Shown here: piece after piece, positions 44,981 through 57,586 of the stretch
Layout: the number at the start of each line of letters is the position of its first letter
Numbering within the stretch: position 1 is the stretch's first letter
NCBI RefSeq assembly: GCF_042100115.1
Contig: NC_091281.1
Coordinates: 496,001-560,000, forward strand
Direction: 5' to 3'
DNA from: Alternaria dauci
Taxonomy: Eukaryota; Ascomycota; Dothideomycetes; Pleosporales; Pleosporaceae
DNA: 64,000 bases
Notes under the pieces: generated by a model
Database searches by the model: none
The model's input: the letters and a program-made list of their open reading frames with translations, nothing else
What the model was told of the DNA's origin: nothing
Made by a program: the position numbers and the translations under genes

Positions 44981-47224
44981 TACATCATGTACAGGAGGAC
45001 ACTTAATGAATTGTGGGGAAACCCAACACCGACGACTGAGCCATTGCTTGAGCTCTGGAAGACCGTTGGATACCCGCACCGGTTATGGGGGGGCGTTTAG
45101 GATTCGTTGTCTTTTTTTTTTCCCTTTACTGCATAACCAACATGTAGGATCGCATGCAAGATTGGGATGCTCGCCGTTTACGAGAAAAACGAGATTTGAC
45201 GACTCTCGGGTCACACCACCACTACGCGTTTTCTGTAGACCTTAACGGGGGAGAAACAACTCATCATAATCACACAATCCTATAATCATCATCATTCTCA
45301 CTTGCCCAAAAAACCTCGTATCTTCAAACATTGTATTTCCCATCGCCCGGTGATTACCACTTTCCTTGTTGGAACAACTGGGCCGGCACCGGAACCCGCG
45401 CACATCCGCGGTTCGCTCGTTCCGATGATGTCACCTGCCAGTCCTGAGTCCCGCTTTTTGACTCGTGCCTTGGCGTGTGCGCGGGCATGCTAAGGAAGAG
45501 ATCGTTGTTTGTTGGGGGTGCCGCGAGTGCGAGAAAAGGTTTTTGGAATCGGGATCGAGATTTTGGGGTGGGGGGTTTTTTTATTTGTTGGATGTTGCGG
45601 CGCGCCGTTGGAGAGGCATGGCGGTAGTGGCTTGGGAGGGGGCCCTGAATGACATGTGATGGGATGGGTGGTCGGGTAAGATGGATGATGGAGAACGGGA
45701 GTGGCATGCGCGTCCGCGGCTGCGCAGGAGCTCGTTTTCACTAATTCTACCTCGTATCAAAGCATATCCTTAATATGTATACAGATTTCTCTGTCGTGAC
45801 TTTGATGGAAAAGTAAACTGTTCACATCTAGCGTAGGTTTCAGTAGTGATCTGTAAAAGAAGAGTAAAAAAGCTCCCGAGGTCCTTCGCAGTGTGACATG
45901 CTGTAGAGACGAGGCTGGAAGAAAGTTGCTGCTCCGAGATCTGGAGGCGGGCTTATGGTTTTCGCTTATCACGGAATGTAAAAGGGATGTTCCTTCATTA
46001 GAGAATCGTGGTTCTGGACACATATGAATCATATATGGTCATTGGCTATGGTGGCGATGGTGGCTTCCTTCATTAGTGTTTGAGCGCGAACATTACCTAG
46101 GATTTCATAGACATACTGCATATGCTGCGGTTCGTGTGCTTTGAAGTAAGAGACCTGATTCATCCACTTCATCCCATGGTACTGCGATGACGCATATCAG
46201 CTTGAGCTGATCACAACATCCTCAATCCTCAATAGTCTGACCGAACAGGATCTCTCAAGTGAGAGAATTCGCAAGTAAAAGGATGAAGTAAGAGACGCCC
46301 ACGGTGTCTGTTGACGATCATCATGAGCAAAAACGGTTAGCGCGAGATTGATGACGCCTTGCGCCTAACCTTCTGTCGCTTCTGACTTCACGCTCTTCGC
46401 ATCAAACATCCACCTTTGCGGCGTCGAACTACAGCTCATTACCAAGATCATACGATATGCTGTTGCACGCAAATCGTGACTGCCTAGCCTCGAGCGCCTC
46501 GGCGGCTTCGCAATTCGTAACGCTACAGCCTTGTGAAAGCATGTGTTCCTCAGGCATCGTTCGCCCGCAAGAGAAGGATGATCGACTGTGCCGCAGATAA
46601 GGAATGACGGTGGCATGCGGGAGATCAGATCTTGGGTTGGATCAATCTGGAGTTGTTGCCTTGCACATGCTGGCCTTGTGCTACGCGCGCGCGCCACACT
46701 GCCAATCGATTCGTCATGGAGTTATCGGAACGATGTCGATGCTTGCATCGCATGAATTTGATCCCGCATTCATCTGTGGCTTGGGTATATCAATATACTC
46801 AGCCTTGATGGATTGCAACCGGTGAACCAGCAGTGTAGCGGCGAGGTGGTGGGGCGGTGGACAATCGCCGCACAGCGCTCCAAGCGAAAGACAAGTCCGT
46901 TTGTATTTCTATACGACCACACAACTTGCTACCTGCAGAGTTTTCATCCGTCAGCTTTTGTCTTCTCGTTTCTTTGTACTCGTAACGACAAAATACCTTT
47001 TGCGCCTCACGTTGGTCGCGCTTGTTACGACACCATCTTTTCTAACAAGAAACCTATTTCGAGAATCATCGACTGCCTTGATAGAGGTTCGCAATAGCTG
47101 AGACTGTGAGGTACGTGATCCAAATCTTCTGATATATCCTCCGCACAAGTACAACGGACAGTAAGACCCACATACACTAACTATCATACCACAGAGTTCG
47201 CTCCCGAAGGGCCTCTACGCCATA
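44981..47224. other. 2.2-kb intergenic region
   Basis: Between tandem plus-strand genes. T-rich tracts near 45110 and 45574. No gene recognised. The region just before 47225 may include a 5' leader of the giant gene. Confidence 0.45.
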
Positions 47225-50200
47225 ATGTCGGCGAAGGCTACGGCCTACGCTTTTCATCATGTCGTGCTTCCACCGAAGCTACCACAACAAGACGATAGTG
47301 ACACGGCACACGACCTGGTCCTGCTCGAGATTGTTATCCAAGCACTTGACTCTTTGAAGGGCTACGTCAAACACGAACATGTCGGATCCATCACGGCTGC
47401 CATAACAACGGTTGAGAACCTCCGAGCCTGTCGCGACCATCACGGTAATATCAGCCAATCCCAATTACAGGAAGTTCTCAAGAAGACCAGGAACAGTACT
47501 GCCGGCGCCGTACCACTGGAGATCAAAGAGCAGAATGCGGGAGTGCTCGTTAGCCATTCCTCAGACAGCTTGACCTTTGAGTTCTTTGAGCTATCACCAA
47601 CAAATGCGGCGGCCATGTCAGTGCGGCTTGTGCGAGACTTTCCAGGCTACGCGTCAAAGATACCGACCGAAGACGTCAACCCGGATCTCATCGAATCGAT
47701 CTCCAGGACTATAGCTACGATGGCGACTCAAACGGCTCCAGGCTTTCAACCACAGGTTAAAAAGAACAACAAGACCATGGTCGAAGAGCGCGACACAACT
47801 CATCCGGGTATGGTTACCGACTTCCTGATGAACATCATCACTGCTCTTGGCGAGTCGACGAATGTACAGCGCATCAAGAAGCATACCCGTGAGGAGGTTC
47901 TGTGGAGTAACTGCCTGTCACCATGGCGGCGATCTCCATTGTGGCTTCTGCTACGCGTATCACTCCAGCTGCTCTTCGCTCGCAGGGCTGATACGCTTCA
48001 TGCAGATGATATCTACAAAGCCTTCATGATTTTCATGCTTGCAGAGTTACTCGATCGGGCTCAACAACACGTGGGAGACATGGGCAGCGAGACCATCCAG
48101 CTCATTTTAGCGAAGCTGACGCGGCGACTGCGCAAGCTCGAGCTTCTCAAGCAGACAGACTACCTACAGCCAGGCTGGGCGCCGCATATTCAGGACAAGA
48201 TGACTGACGCGCACACGCTGATTGAGGAGAAGTGGAAGGCTCAGATCGGCAACTGCCAAGGCAATATAGACTTCAGCACTATTGCTAAACTCAAGCCCAA
48301 GGCCGATGTTGACATAGACCTCTCTAGCCTAGATGCCTTCTTGTCAAGCATGAAAGACCGGCAGCGAGAAGTCTCACTGTCCACGTTCACGCCCACCTCA
48401 AGGTATCCGTCTTATGAAGCTATTCAGCTACCGAGCAGCCTACAGTCCTTTGATCCACATGAAGACAAGTACTTTCGTTTGGCGGCTTTCGAGAGGTGGG
48501 TCGAGTATCATCTTACCGACTGGACTAGGTCTCATCTTCACGATGAAGATGCTTGTGCAAAACTACGTGCAGTCATGACCACGTACTATGACATCGCCAG
48601 CAGGGCCTACGCTGGCGCGCCTGTCGGTATGTCCATCATGTATCTGGCAACTACTGAGCTTTGGATCGCGTGTGACAGGATTGCCTGCACCATCTATCCT
48701 CTGTTGGCAGAGTACGACCCTGAGGTTGACTTGAAGGAGTTGCAATGCCTCATGCTACCTCTGAAGAATCATCTGAATCGTCTGAACGTCGCAGAGTGTT
48801 ACGTACAGTCACGGCGTCACACAGCTTTGAAGAGGCCCTCTGTCTACCGAGACTTGGGACACTCTTCGTCATTCGCTGTAAGGTACTTTGATCGACAAGA
48901 GACCCTACAGGCCATGTTGTCAAAGATCGAAGTCGACGCCGCCACCAAGCGCCAGGCGAAATGTGAGGAGCTCGCGAGGCTCAAGCGTAAGTATCAGCAG
49001 TATATGGACCGCTACCACAGCACCCCATGCGAAACCCGAACGGTGGTCTACAACCACAGGTATGGCTACACACGTGAGGAACACTCAGGAAGCTGCAGCA
49101 GATGTGCAGCGAAACGACATGCAGACAATCTTACCATTCAAATCTTCGAATGGCCTGTCTCAAGCCAGGCATCTGTAGCAAAAGCTACAGTATTTGAGTT
49201 AGTAGTGCCGGAATCCTACAGCAACTGGCGCGACGCCTCAGCGTTCCTCATCACCACGGTTCTCGGATACAAGGACGCGAGCCAATCACAACCATCATAC
49301 TTCTACACGCTTGACATGCATCACGGCCTGTCTCACCTGCTACCTCCCCGATATTCAGAGCGGCGAATCATCCCGCTGTCGGACATCAAGAGCCACACCG
49401 TCACCCACCGTAAGCATAAGAAAGCCATTCCTTACCTTGACGACGACGACGTGTGCTTGAAAAACGCATTGAGATACGCCTACTACGACTCTTCGACTCG
49501 TATCTTCAACACAAGCATGCCAAACTGCACATTGGAAGTCCCGAAGAAGTGTAACTACCCGATGCCGAAGCGATCCAAGGCTCTTGAACGATTCATGTGT
49601 CGACCACCTTCTTCGCTCGATGGCCTACCGGCTAATGAAGTTATTGTAAGTTCCATTCCCTATCCTCGTTGAATGCGCGAAAGATGCTCTAGCTATAAAG
49701 GTCCCTCAGGGTATCTGCGATGCTCTACATGGATGGACTAGCAGCTTATAGCTAGAGGCCTAAAACACGCTTTGCACCTTCATGATCTATAATACAAATC
49801 CAGCTGACAAGCCCACCAGGCTAGCTTGTTCGACTGCCCCACTCATTTCTCGATCGATGAATACAAGGCGCTGAGTGCGCTGCCTCTTGGGCATAGTATC
49901 ATCTATTCAAACATCCTTGCTCAGCTGGCGATTCCTTCAGTTGACTGGACGAAAGTTGAGACACAATGCATTGTCCTCCAGACGGTACAGCAGACTGGTC
50001 CTTCAAGCCAGAGCATCGAGCGTTCCAGCCACTCTATCCTTCGAGAGCCGTCCTTCGGCCGTGCGATGCTTGAGCAGCTTGAGACCAACTTGGATCGTAT
50101 CCGAGAGAACTGGGAATCGTGGCGAGCTGCAGCAACATTTTCCTTGCTCGCCCGACGATTATTGAGCCTGGCATCAGCTTCAGACGTCCGCTCCCGCGCA

Positions 50201-53200
50201 TTGAATTACCTCGAGGGTTTGCGAAACGTCTGCTTGAGATGGCTACGACGACTGAAGCAGAGAGTGGCTGCCTCAACGGATGACGGTCAGCGTACAGAGC
50301 TTTATAGTCGTGCTACAGAAGTAGCATTGTTGTGCAGCTCGACCTACGACGTGGAGGAGACTGACTTCGGGGCTGTTCTTCAGCAATCGTCGGCAATTTC
50401 GATATTGCTCCAATCATCAATAGTAGTGCAGGAGCACTGTGGTTCTATGCCGTCGGAATTCCCCGAACTCTTCAGCATCACACTGCAGTCGTGGAAATCG
50501 TTAATGGGTAAGATAGCCATCACGGACACTATGTTACCGAAATATCCGCTAACTTGTTCGTAGTACGTCCGTCCTTTGTGTTCTTTATATGAGCTTGAGC
50601 AGAAATTCAGCGACAGCGTCTATTCTTCTGCTGCCTACCTAGGTAGTCCAATAGTAACGTTGGAAGTTGTCTCGCTCATGCAGGAGGCAAAGCTCAAAGA
50701 CAACGCATCGAATACCTTACTCTAGACGAACGTCCATGCTAACAGCTTGGCAGTTGCGCATCCTTCCAACCCTAAGGAATTGCATCCTCGCGAATGACAG
50801 CGGTCTTTCTGATGCCGTCAAAGCCAATTGGGCCGCTTTCGAATCGAGTTCTAGTAAACCCTGGACTCCGCTCAATGGAAGCAACCAACAACATTGGATG
50901 CTCACAACTTCTGGGTCCCTGTCCGTGCATTTTAATATGCTCAGTGGAGAGCTGCTTGTCAACGGTCTTCCGCTCGCTCGTCTTCCTGCTGATTACATGC
51001 GTCACAAGATGTATGCACCACTTTTCCACAAGTCAGCCTTAGAAGTGGTACCGACGGATGAGATTGGATTCAATTTCTCTGCCAAGACTCTCTATCACGG
51101 ATATAAGCTGCATTTCGGTATGAAAGACAACAATATGCTTCTATGTGCTGTCGGAGATAAGCGGAGACTTGAGATGGTTCCATCACGCCTTTTCCAAGAA
51201 CTTTTACCCCAGTCTTTGGTTACAGATTCCGTACACTGGTATGATTCGGAAGCTGAAGAGGTAATCTTTCGACCTTTGCACTCTCCGTGGTCAACCAACG
51301 ACGACGATTCACGATGGCGTCTTGTACGACGTGGAACATTGTGGCGTCTGGTCAATAACGAGAAGACGATGATCAATATTCGTAGCCCTACGGCTCGTGC
51401 AATATCCAGTATGTTGGCACCACTTGAGAAGCCGCTACACATTCATACAAGCGTTGTTGGCTCAGATCAGACACCGAACTCACATGTTCAAATCGAGCTC
51501 GTTCGCCTCCAAATCTCCTTTGAGTTTCGCGAAACCCATCATGATGTCCGCTCTCGCCAATTTCGCGATATGATTATCGACTCAGATCAAACAATGGGTG
51601 CCCTCGTAGGCATGCGGAGTAGACTGATCCTGAGGTCAGCGGATGGTCAGCGGACAGTTCTCATTCCGGAAGGATCGTTCAAGTTCACGAGGGTTTCCAT
51701 ACATCATCCTGAAGTCAGCACCTCAGAAGCCTCTGCAGCTCGAGTTCGTGCCTACAACATCGACGAAACTCTCGGTCAGATAACGGGTGACGGAAGTCTT
51801 CGAAGCCGCCTGATTCTTTGCTATCTACACGCGCTAACTTCTCACTGCCTACCCGATACCCTTACTGGATGTACGGGCACGGAGTCTGCGATATCGATTC
51901 TCAGGTCAGCAGCGGTGAGGTCGGTCGACCTTCTCACGCCAGGAGACGTAGATCTTCTGACCTGTGTTGCAAGTGTTTCGGCTGCGAGATCGTACTATCC
52001 CCAGCATTTGAAGGTAATGCAGAGTACCGAGTGGGATAGGAATTTGCCGTCGCTGTCTCAGCATGCCTCTTTGCGGTCCCTTGTATCAAGCCTATTGCAT
52101 CAAGCAGCTAAGATGAGTCTGTTTCACCCAGATAAGCCCAAGATCTTCGAGAAGATCAGTCAGACTCAACAGATGCTAGCGGCTTCTTCAAACACTCAAT
52201 TAGATCAGCGGTCTTCGATTCGAACGGCCACATATCAGGTTGCCAGCTTCGGTGCCGAGGAATTCACCTCTTCTCAAGACTCATGTTACAACGCGCGTGA
52301 CAACCAAGGAGCTTGCAATAGAAGCAACCAGGTGCATATAGCAGCCAAGATGGTGTTACGAAACCGGTTCGCTCTTCACAGCGCGATTCAAGACCTCAAA
52401 AGCGGGCTTCTCCGAGAGCATTTAGCCAATGCTACTGTTTCAGGGGTAGACAGCTCTTTCGACCCTGGAAGCCTCCAGTACGATTCAAAGTGGCTGGGGG
52501 CTGCATCGGAGCGAATAAAGGGGTATTGGTGTACCCTACAACGAGGTCTGGCCAGCGCAGCTACTGACTGCAATCGTTATGACATAATGACATGGCTCTG
52601 TACGATGGCTTACGCCGAAAAGTCAGACATGGATGCGATACAGGCTCTAGCTGCAGCCTATAGGGTACATAAGCTCTCGGCGGTACAGCCACCTACTGCA
52701 GTGAAATACGAGCTAAACCAGGGACACGACTTCAACAAGAATGCGATTCGGAACACGGTGCTGTGCAACACCAAGGCGTTTGCAGATTCCAATGAAGCGA
52801 ATCTACCAAAGCGAGAATCGGAGACTGAACAGCAGCATCACAACAGGATGTACGCCGCATTTCAGGAGAATCAAACTAGGGCGATCGACTCGTTCGTGGA
52901 AGATCTGAAGAACCAGTGGCCAAGGCAGAGTCCCAGCGTGCCGTCCGGGACTGAGTATACTGCCTACCTCGACGTTTTTTCTGCAGCGACAACCATTCGG
53001 AATCAGTTTGTTCATTGGTTCAACAACCGTCTGTTCATGCACTACCTTGGACAGTTATCAGAGATCCTGGCGCGACAACCAGTGGCACCTGTGCCTGCGG
53101 CACGTTATGCTATCAACGTGCCACAAGAGAAGGGTTACGTCAAGGACACTAGTCGTCATTTTAGTGTGCTGGATGTATTTGCTACAACTCCGCCCCCATC

Positions 53201-56200
53201 CTCTGGCCTCACGTCACTGGTACCCCCTTGCGAACCCAACGTAACCATTGCGATGAAACACGTACCCAAAAAGCACTCACAGGCGAAAGAGCGGCTTGAG
53301 GAGCTTTGTCAGAGGAACATGCTACTCGCCAAGTCGAAATGCGAGCGAGATTATGTCGAGAGTCTGCAATCAAGTTGCGTTGCCCTTGATAACCATACCA
53401 TCAATGACAACAGGCACGACAGGTTGCTTCCAGATGCTCAAGTGTTGCTACAAAAGCATCTACGTAGCTGCACGGAATATCTGGAAACCTTCAGTACCGC
53501 GTTGAACGACCTTTTCGACAATGAAGTCGCTTATCAGATGCGATTGTCACCGCGTATCTGCACAAAATTCTGGCTCAGTCAGCTCCACAGAGACCGATTC
53601 GATGAGCTGTCAGCATCGTGGAAGAAGACAATGGTTCAGTATGCACTCGCCGTCACCAATCTACAACGGGCTCAGAGGCTGGTCCGCTTATCCAACAAAC
53701 CGGTCGATCTCATCGAGGTAAATTATGACTGTATGAGATGCATGCGAGACATACACTAACTTTGTGCCTTCACCTCTGCAGGAACTTCGCCATCATGGGC
53801 ATTCAAACTGGGATGTACACCAATATCCAGAGACCCTTCTCATCGAGGCTGAGAGTGGTATCCTCGTTCGGAAAGAGCAAGAGTACATCGCTAGTCAGAT
53901 GCGATCACCGAAAGAGAACGTCGTCCTCCAGTTGCTAATGGGTGGTGGCAAGTCTACAACCATCTTGCCTATTCTCAGTGCTTTTCTTGGTGACAAGAAG
54001 AAGCTTGTCCGGGTAGTCGTCGCAAAACCCCAGAGTAAACAGATGCTACAAATGCTTATCGCTAAGCTTGGAGGCTTGTTGAATCGAAGGATCTATCAGA
54101 TGCCTTTCTCGCGTAACCTCCGACTAAGCGCCCAGGATGCCCGCACGATCCGCAAGATATACGAAGAGTGCATCCGCGAGCGCGGTATATTGTTGATTCA
54201 GCCGGAGCACATCTTATCTTTCAAGCTAATGGCGGTCGAATGTGTTCTCATCGACCAGTCAGAAACCGCTCAATCACTTTTGGCAACCCAGCAGTGGTTT
54301 GACAATGTGTCCTGTGACTGCATCGACGAGAGTGATGAGGTAAGCTCATGGTATCTAACACTCTTGCGAGACATATATTAACGTTTTTGCAGAACTTCTC
54401 CGTCAAATTCGAGCTCATCTACACGATGGGCTCCCAACAGTCGATAGAACTCGCCCCTGAGCGGTGGTTGATCATTCAGGATCTTCTAGCGCTGATTCCG
54501 CTCGTGGCCAAACAAGTCAAGAGGGAACTTCCGGAAGCCGTTGATATACAGGGAGATGGAGATGGACGGTATCCGAGGGTCAGATTCTTACGGTCTGACG
54601 CTACTGATCGCATCCTCAATCGACTTGCGACCCGAGTTGTTGATTCAGGAATAGGAAGTCCTTCTCGCTCTCAGTCCCCTGCCATGCAAGCAGCGATATT
54701 GCGCTACATCTCAGTCCTGGAACTGGGAGAAAGTGAGATTGCAGCAGTGGAACAAAGCAAGTTCTGGACTGAGACGACCAAGCCAGCACTCCTTCTCCTA
54801 CGCGGTCTGTTCGCTGGTGGGGTGTTACATTTCATCTACACTCAGAAGCGCTATCGCGTAAACTTTGGTCTGGACAATTACCGCACCCCGAGCACTCGCC
54901 TTGCTGTCCCATACCGCAGTAAAGATGCTCCTTCACCTAGAAGCGAATTTTCTCACCCAGATGTCGTCATTATCCTGACCCTTCTGACGTTCTATTACAC
55001 TGGCCTAAGCGACGATGCTCTCTTCGACACCCTCATACATGTACTAAAATCCGATCAAGCGGTCATCCACTACGACGAGTTTGTCAGTACGTCGTCTTCA
55101 GACCTACCTAAGCCTTTCAGGCAGCTCTCTGGACTCAGCATACGCGACCGACATCAGTGCATCACGGAAGTGTTCCCAGGCTTGCGATTTTCAAGGAAAG
55201 CCATTGACTACTACCTCTCATATCTGGTATTTCCGAAAGAATTGAAGCAATTCCCCTCCAAGCTGAGTGCAAGCGGCTGGGATCTAGCAATTCCAAAGCC
55301 ATATCCGAGCACTGGCTTCTCCGGTACCAATGACACTCTGCATCTACTTCCGCTCGGTATTCAACACCTAGATCTGCCCAGCCAGCACCATACGAACGCC
55401 CAGGTCTTATCATATCTGTTGATGGACGAGACTTCAGTGGCAAACTTACCGGTGCGCACTGCAGGTAGTGATGGAGAGCATCTTATTGCTTTCATTGAGC
55501 AGTTGGATTCGGACATCAGGGTCATACTAGACTGTGGAGCCTCGATTCTTGAACAGAATAACCGGCAAGTGGCAGAGACATGGTTGAAGCTGCGTTCCAC
55601 CGACATTGAGGCCGTGTTGTACTTTGAAGACGAGGAGCTTTCGGTGCTCGACCGCAGTGGCAAAATTGAGTCCTTCCAGACTTCTCCGTACGCAAAGATG
55701 CTGGATTCTTGCGTCGTCTACTTGGACGAGAGTCATACGAGGGGAACGGACATAGCTGGATTGCCGCGACACTACCGAGCCGCGCTTACGTTGGGCAGCC
55801 AGTTGACCAAAGATCGCCTTACTCAAGCTGCAATGCGCCTACGAAAGCTGGGACATGGCCAATCGGTGTGCTTTGTTATCCCCGAGGAGATTCGAACGAA
55901 AATATACGAACGGACTGGCAAGCCAACCGGTACCCCAATCGAGGTTCAAGACGTATTGGCATGGGCGATCGGCGAGACCTGGTCCGATTTGAAGAAGAGT
56001 CTGCCACTCTGGGCCGTCCAGGGCAACCGTTTCGAGAGTCACAAGCACCTGTTACTGAGCGGTGCTAGCACGACGAAAGACCAAGCCGAAGCCTTTCTCG
56101 AGGATGAAGCTGCCAGTCTAGAGACCCGCTACAAGCCACGTGCAGACAACGACAATTCCGCACTCCTCAGCAACTGGGATATGTCTAACAAGAACATCGT

Positions 56201-57107
56201 CACTATCGTATCGCGTTGCCGCGACTTTGAGGCCATGGGCTTCTCCTCTGCTGCGCTGAGTGAGGAACAGGAGCGTGAGCTTGCTCCGGAGATTGAGGAG
56301 CAACGCCAAGTTGAGCGTCCTCCGCGCTTGAAAGCGTATTTGCACAATGTTCATGCCGACCTCAAGCACCTCATCAACACCGGAGAAGTCGTCATTGGTT
56401 CGAAAGCGTGGGGGCCGGCCTTCCAAAAACTCAATACAACGAGTGCCGGTAAGCTCATTGACTTGAGCAGCTTACCAGACGAGCTGCTGGTTACGGCAGA
56501 CTTCATGCGCACCGTTCAAGTACCTCCTGGGTCGACTCAAGCGTCCTTCATCTCCGATTCATACCAGCGACCAGTACAATTCCTTTTGACTGTACCCGGT
56601 TCCGGCAATGCGGGAGTTATCAAGCACATTATGGTCATCAGTCCCCATGAAGCCAATCACTTGCTACCTCTGATTCGCCGGTCGGAGAAGGTTACGCTCC
56701 ACATCTTTGCGCCGCGCTCGAACACCAGCTACGCGTCGATCGATGAACTCATGCTCTATAATGTTGGCCGTATATTCTCGTCTGGCTCGGTCTCGCGCAG
56801 CTTGACACTACAGCTGAATCTTTTTGCTGGAAGCCTCTATCTTCGTTCCGTCGTCGAATATAAAGAGCTATGCGATCATCTTGGTCTACTGAAGGGAAGC
56901 GCAGAAGATGGCCAGCAAGTCTATGCCGACGGCTTCATCGACCCGCCAGCTGGTATTTGGGGACTGAAGCAGTCTCCTGTACCCTTCTTACGAGTCCTAC
57001 TCATGAAGATTCGCCGTGAGGGAGAGGGTGTTGAGAAGACACATATGGGCAAGGTTTTGAGTGGGGTCAGGCTAGAGGAGAGCGACTTTGTTGAGCAGGA
57101 GGAATAG
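47225..57107 (+). CDS. Giant DUF6606/DUF3638/DUF3645 protein, P-loop-containing
   Basis: Five coding exons (47225-49645, 49820-50506, 50754-53717, 53782-54339, 54393-57107) give about 3,114 residues. The N-terminus (FHHVVLPPKLPQQDD) is the DUF6606 start. DUF3638 carries a P-loop LLMGGGKSTT (about 2078-2082 for GGGKS) and a helicase-like acidic box IDESDE (about 2206-2210). DUF3645 carries PYRSKDAPSPRSEFSHPD (about 2383). A second acidic box YLDESHTRGTD lies near 2655. These giant fungal proteins are often labelled ubiquitinyl hydrolase by family classification, but the residues visible here look more like a nucleotide-dependent helicase-type motor. The biological role is unknown. The gene contains a probable stwintron, two introner-like introns and one long intron with a hairpin. 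Confidence 0.88.
49646..49819 (+). other. Long intron with internal inverted repeat
   Basis: 174-nt GT-AG intron, about three times the local norm. It contains a perfect 12-bp inverted repeat, CTCTAGCTATAA at 49687-49698 and its complement at 49746-49757, separated by 47 nt. The splice is supported by the frame and by the continuous family sequence NEVI-ASLFDCPTHFS. Confidence 0.7.
50507..50753 (+). other. Probable stwintron (nested intron, donor-disrupting)
   Basis: Exon 2 ends ...SWKSLM (50506). A complete canonical intron of 56 nt sits at 50508-50563 (GTAAGA, branch CTAAC, TTCGTAG). Removing it fuses G50507 to TACGT at 50564, creating a second donor GTACGT for an external intron that ends at CTTGGCAG (50753) with its own CTAAC branch at 50739-50743. 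The product reads SWKSLM-LRILPTLRNCIL in frame, matching the spacing I recall for the family. A single intron with donor 50508 cannot join to 50753 in frame. Confidence 0.6.
53718..53781 (+). repeat. Introner-like intron in the giant gene
   Basis: 64 nt. Core TGCGAGACATACACTAAC; phase 0, joining DLIE to ELRHHG. Confidence 0.55.
54340..54392 (+). repeat. Introner-like intron in the giant gene
   Basis: 53 nt. Core TTGCGAGACATATATTAAC; phase 0, splitting the acidic box IDESDE from NFSVKFE. Confidence 0.55.
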
Positions 57108-57586
57108 TTGGGTCTGGGAGTTCCGTTCTAGGGCCGTTATCTGGGATGAAGGAATATGTGCCGCGTCAGACGCCTGCGATGTGGCCCATTATGATAGCTT
57201 TTATCGTCCGCTCTAGATAGAGACACACATTGGGTTGAAACCTAGTTGTCTATAAGTGTATGGCACAGCGAGTACCTTGAGGGTGAGTGAAACACTATGC
57301 TTGTTGACGCAGACTTCTCTAAGCCAACTCGCAGTACCTCATCAGTAATCTCGCTGACAATGCGAAGAAGTCGCTCTCTCTCTTTTCACAACACTCCACA
57401 GCACAACAGGTCAACCAGAGTATTTGGAAACAAGTGTACTCGATTTTTGAGTATTTACAAGAAAGAACTGAATGCACCAGGCTATGCTACCAGCGCTACA
57501 AATGCACCACACCACTGCTATCCAATGATAGCCTCAGCATCCACCATTTTATTTCCCAAGCGTATCCGTGTCGTTGTCGAAACCGC
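57108..57586. other. Convergent intergenic region, giant gene / pectate lyase
   Basis: 479 bp for two 3' untranslated regions. Nothing else recognised. Confidence 0.5.

Noticed and set aside
50508..50745. Single 238-nt intron in the giant gene
   Set aside because: Keeps the frame, but its acceptor AG directly follows CTAAC and it inserts Ala-Trp-Gln at a position the family does not seem to have. Kept only as the alternative to the stwintron.
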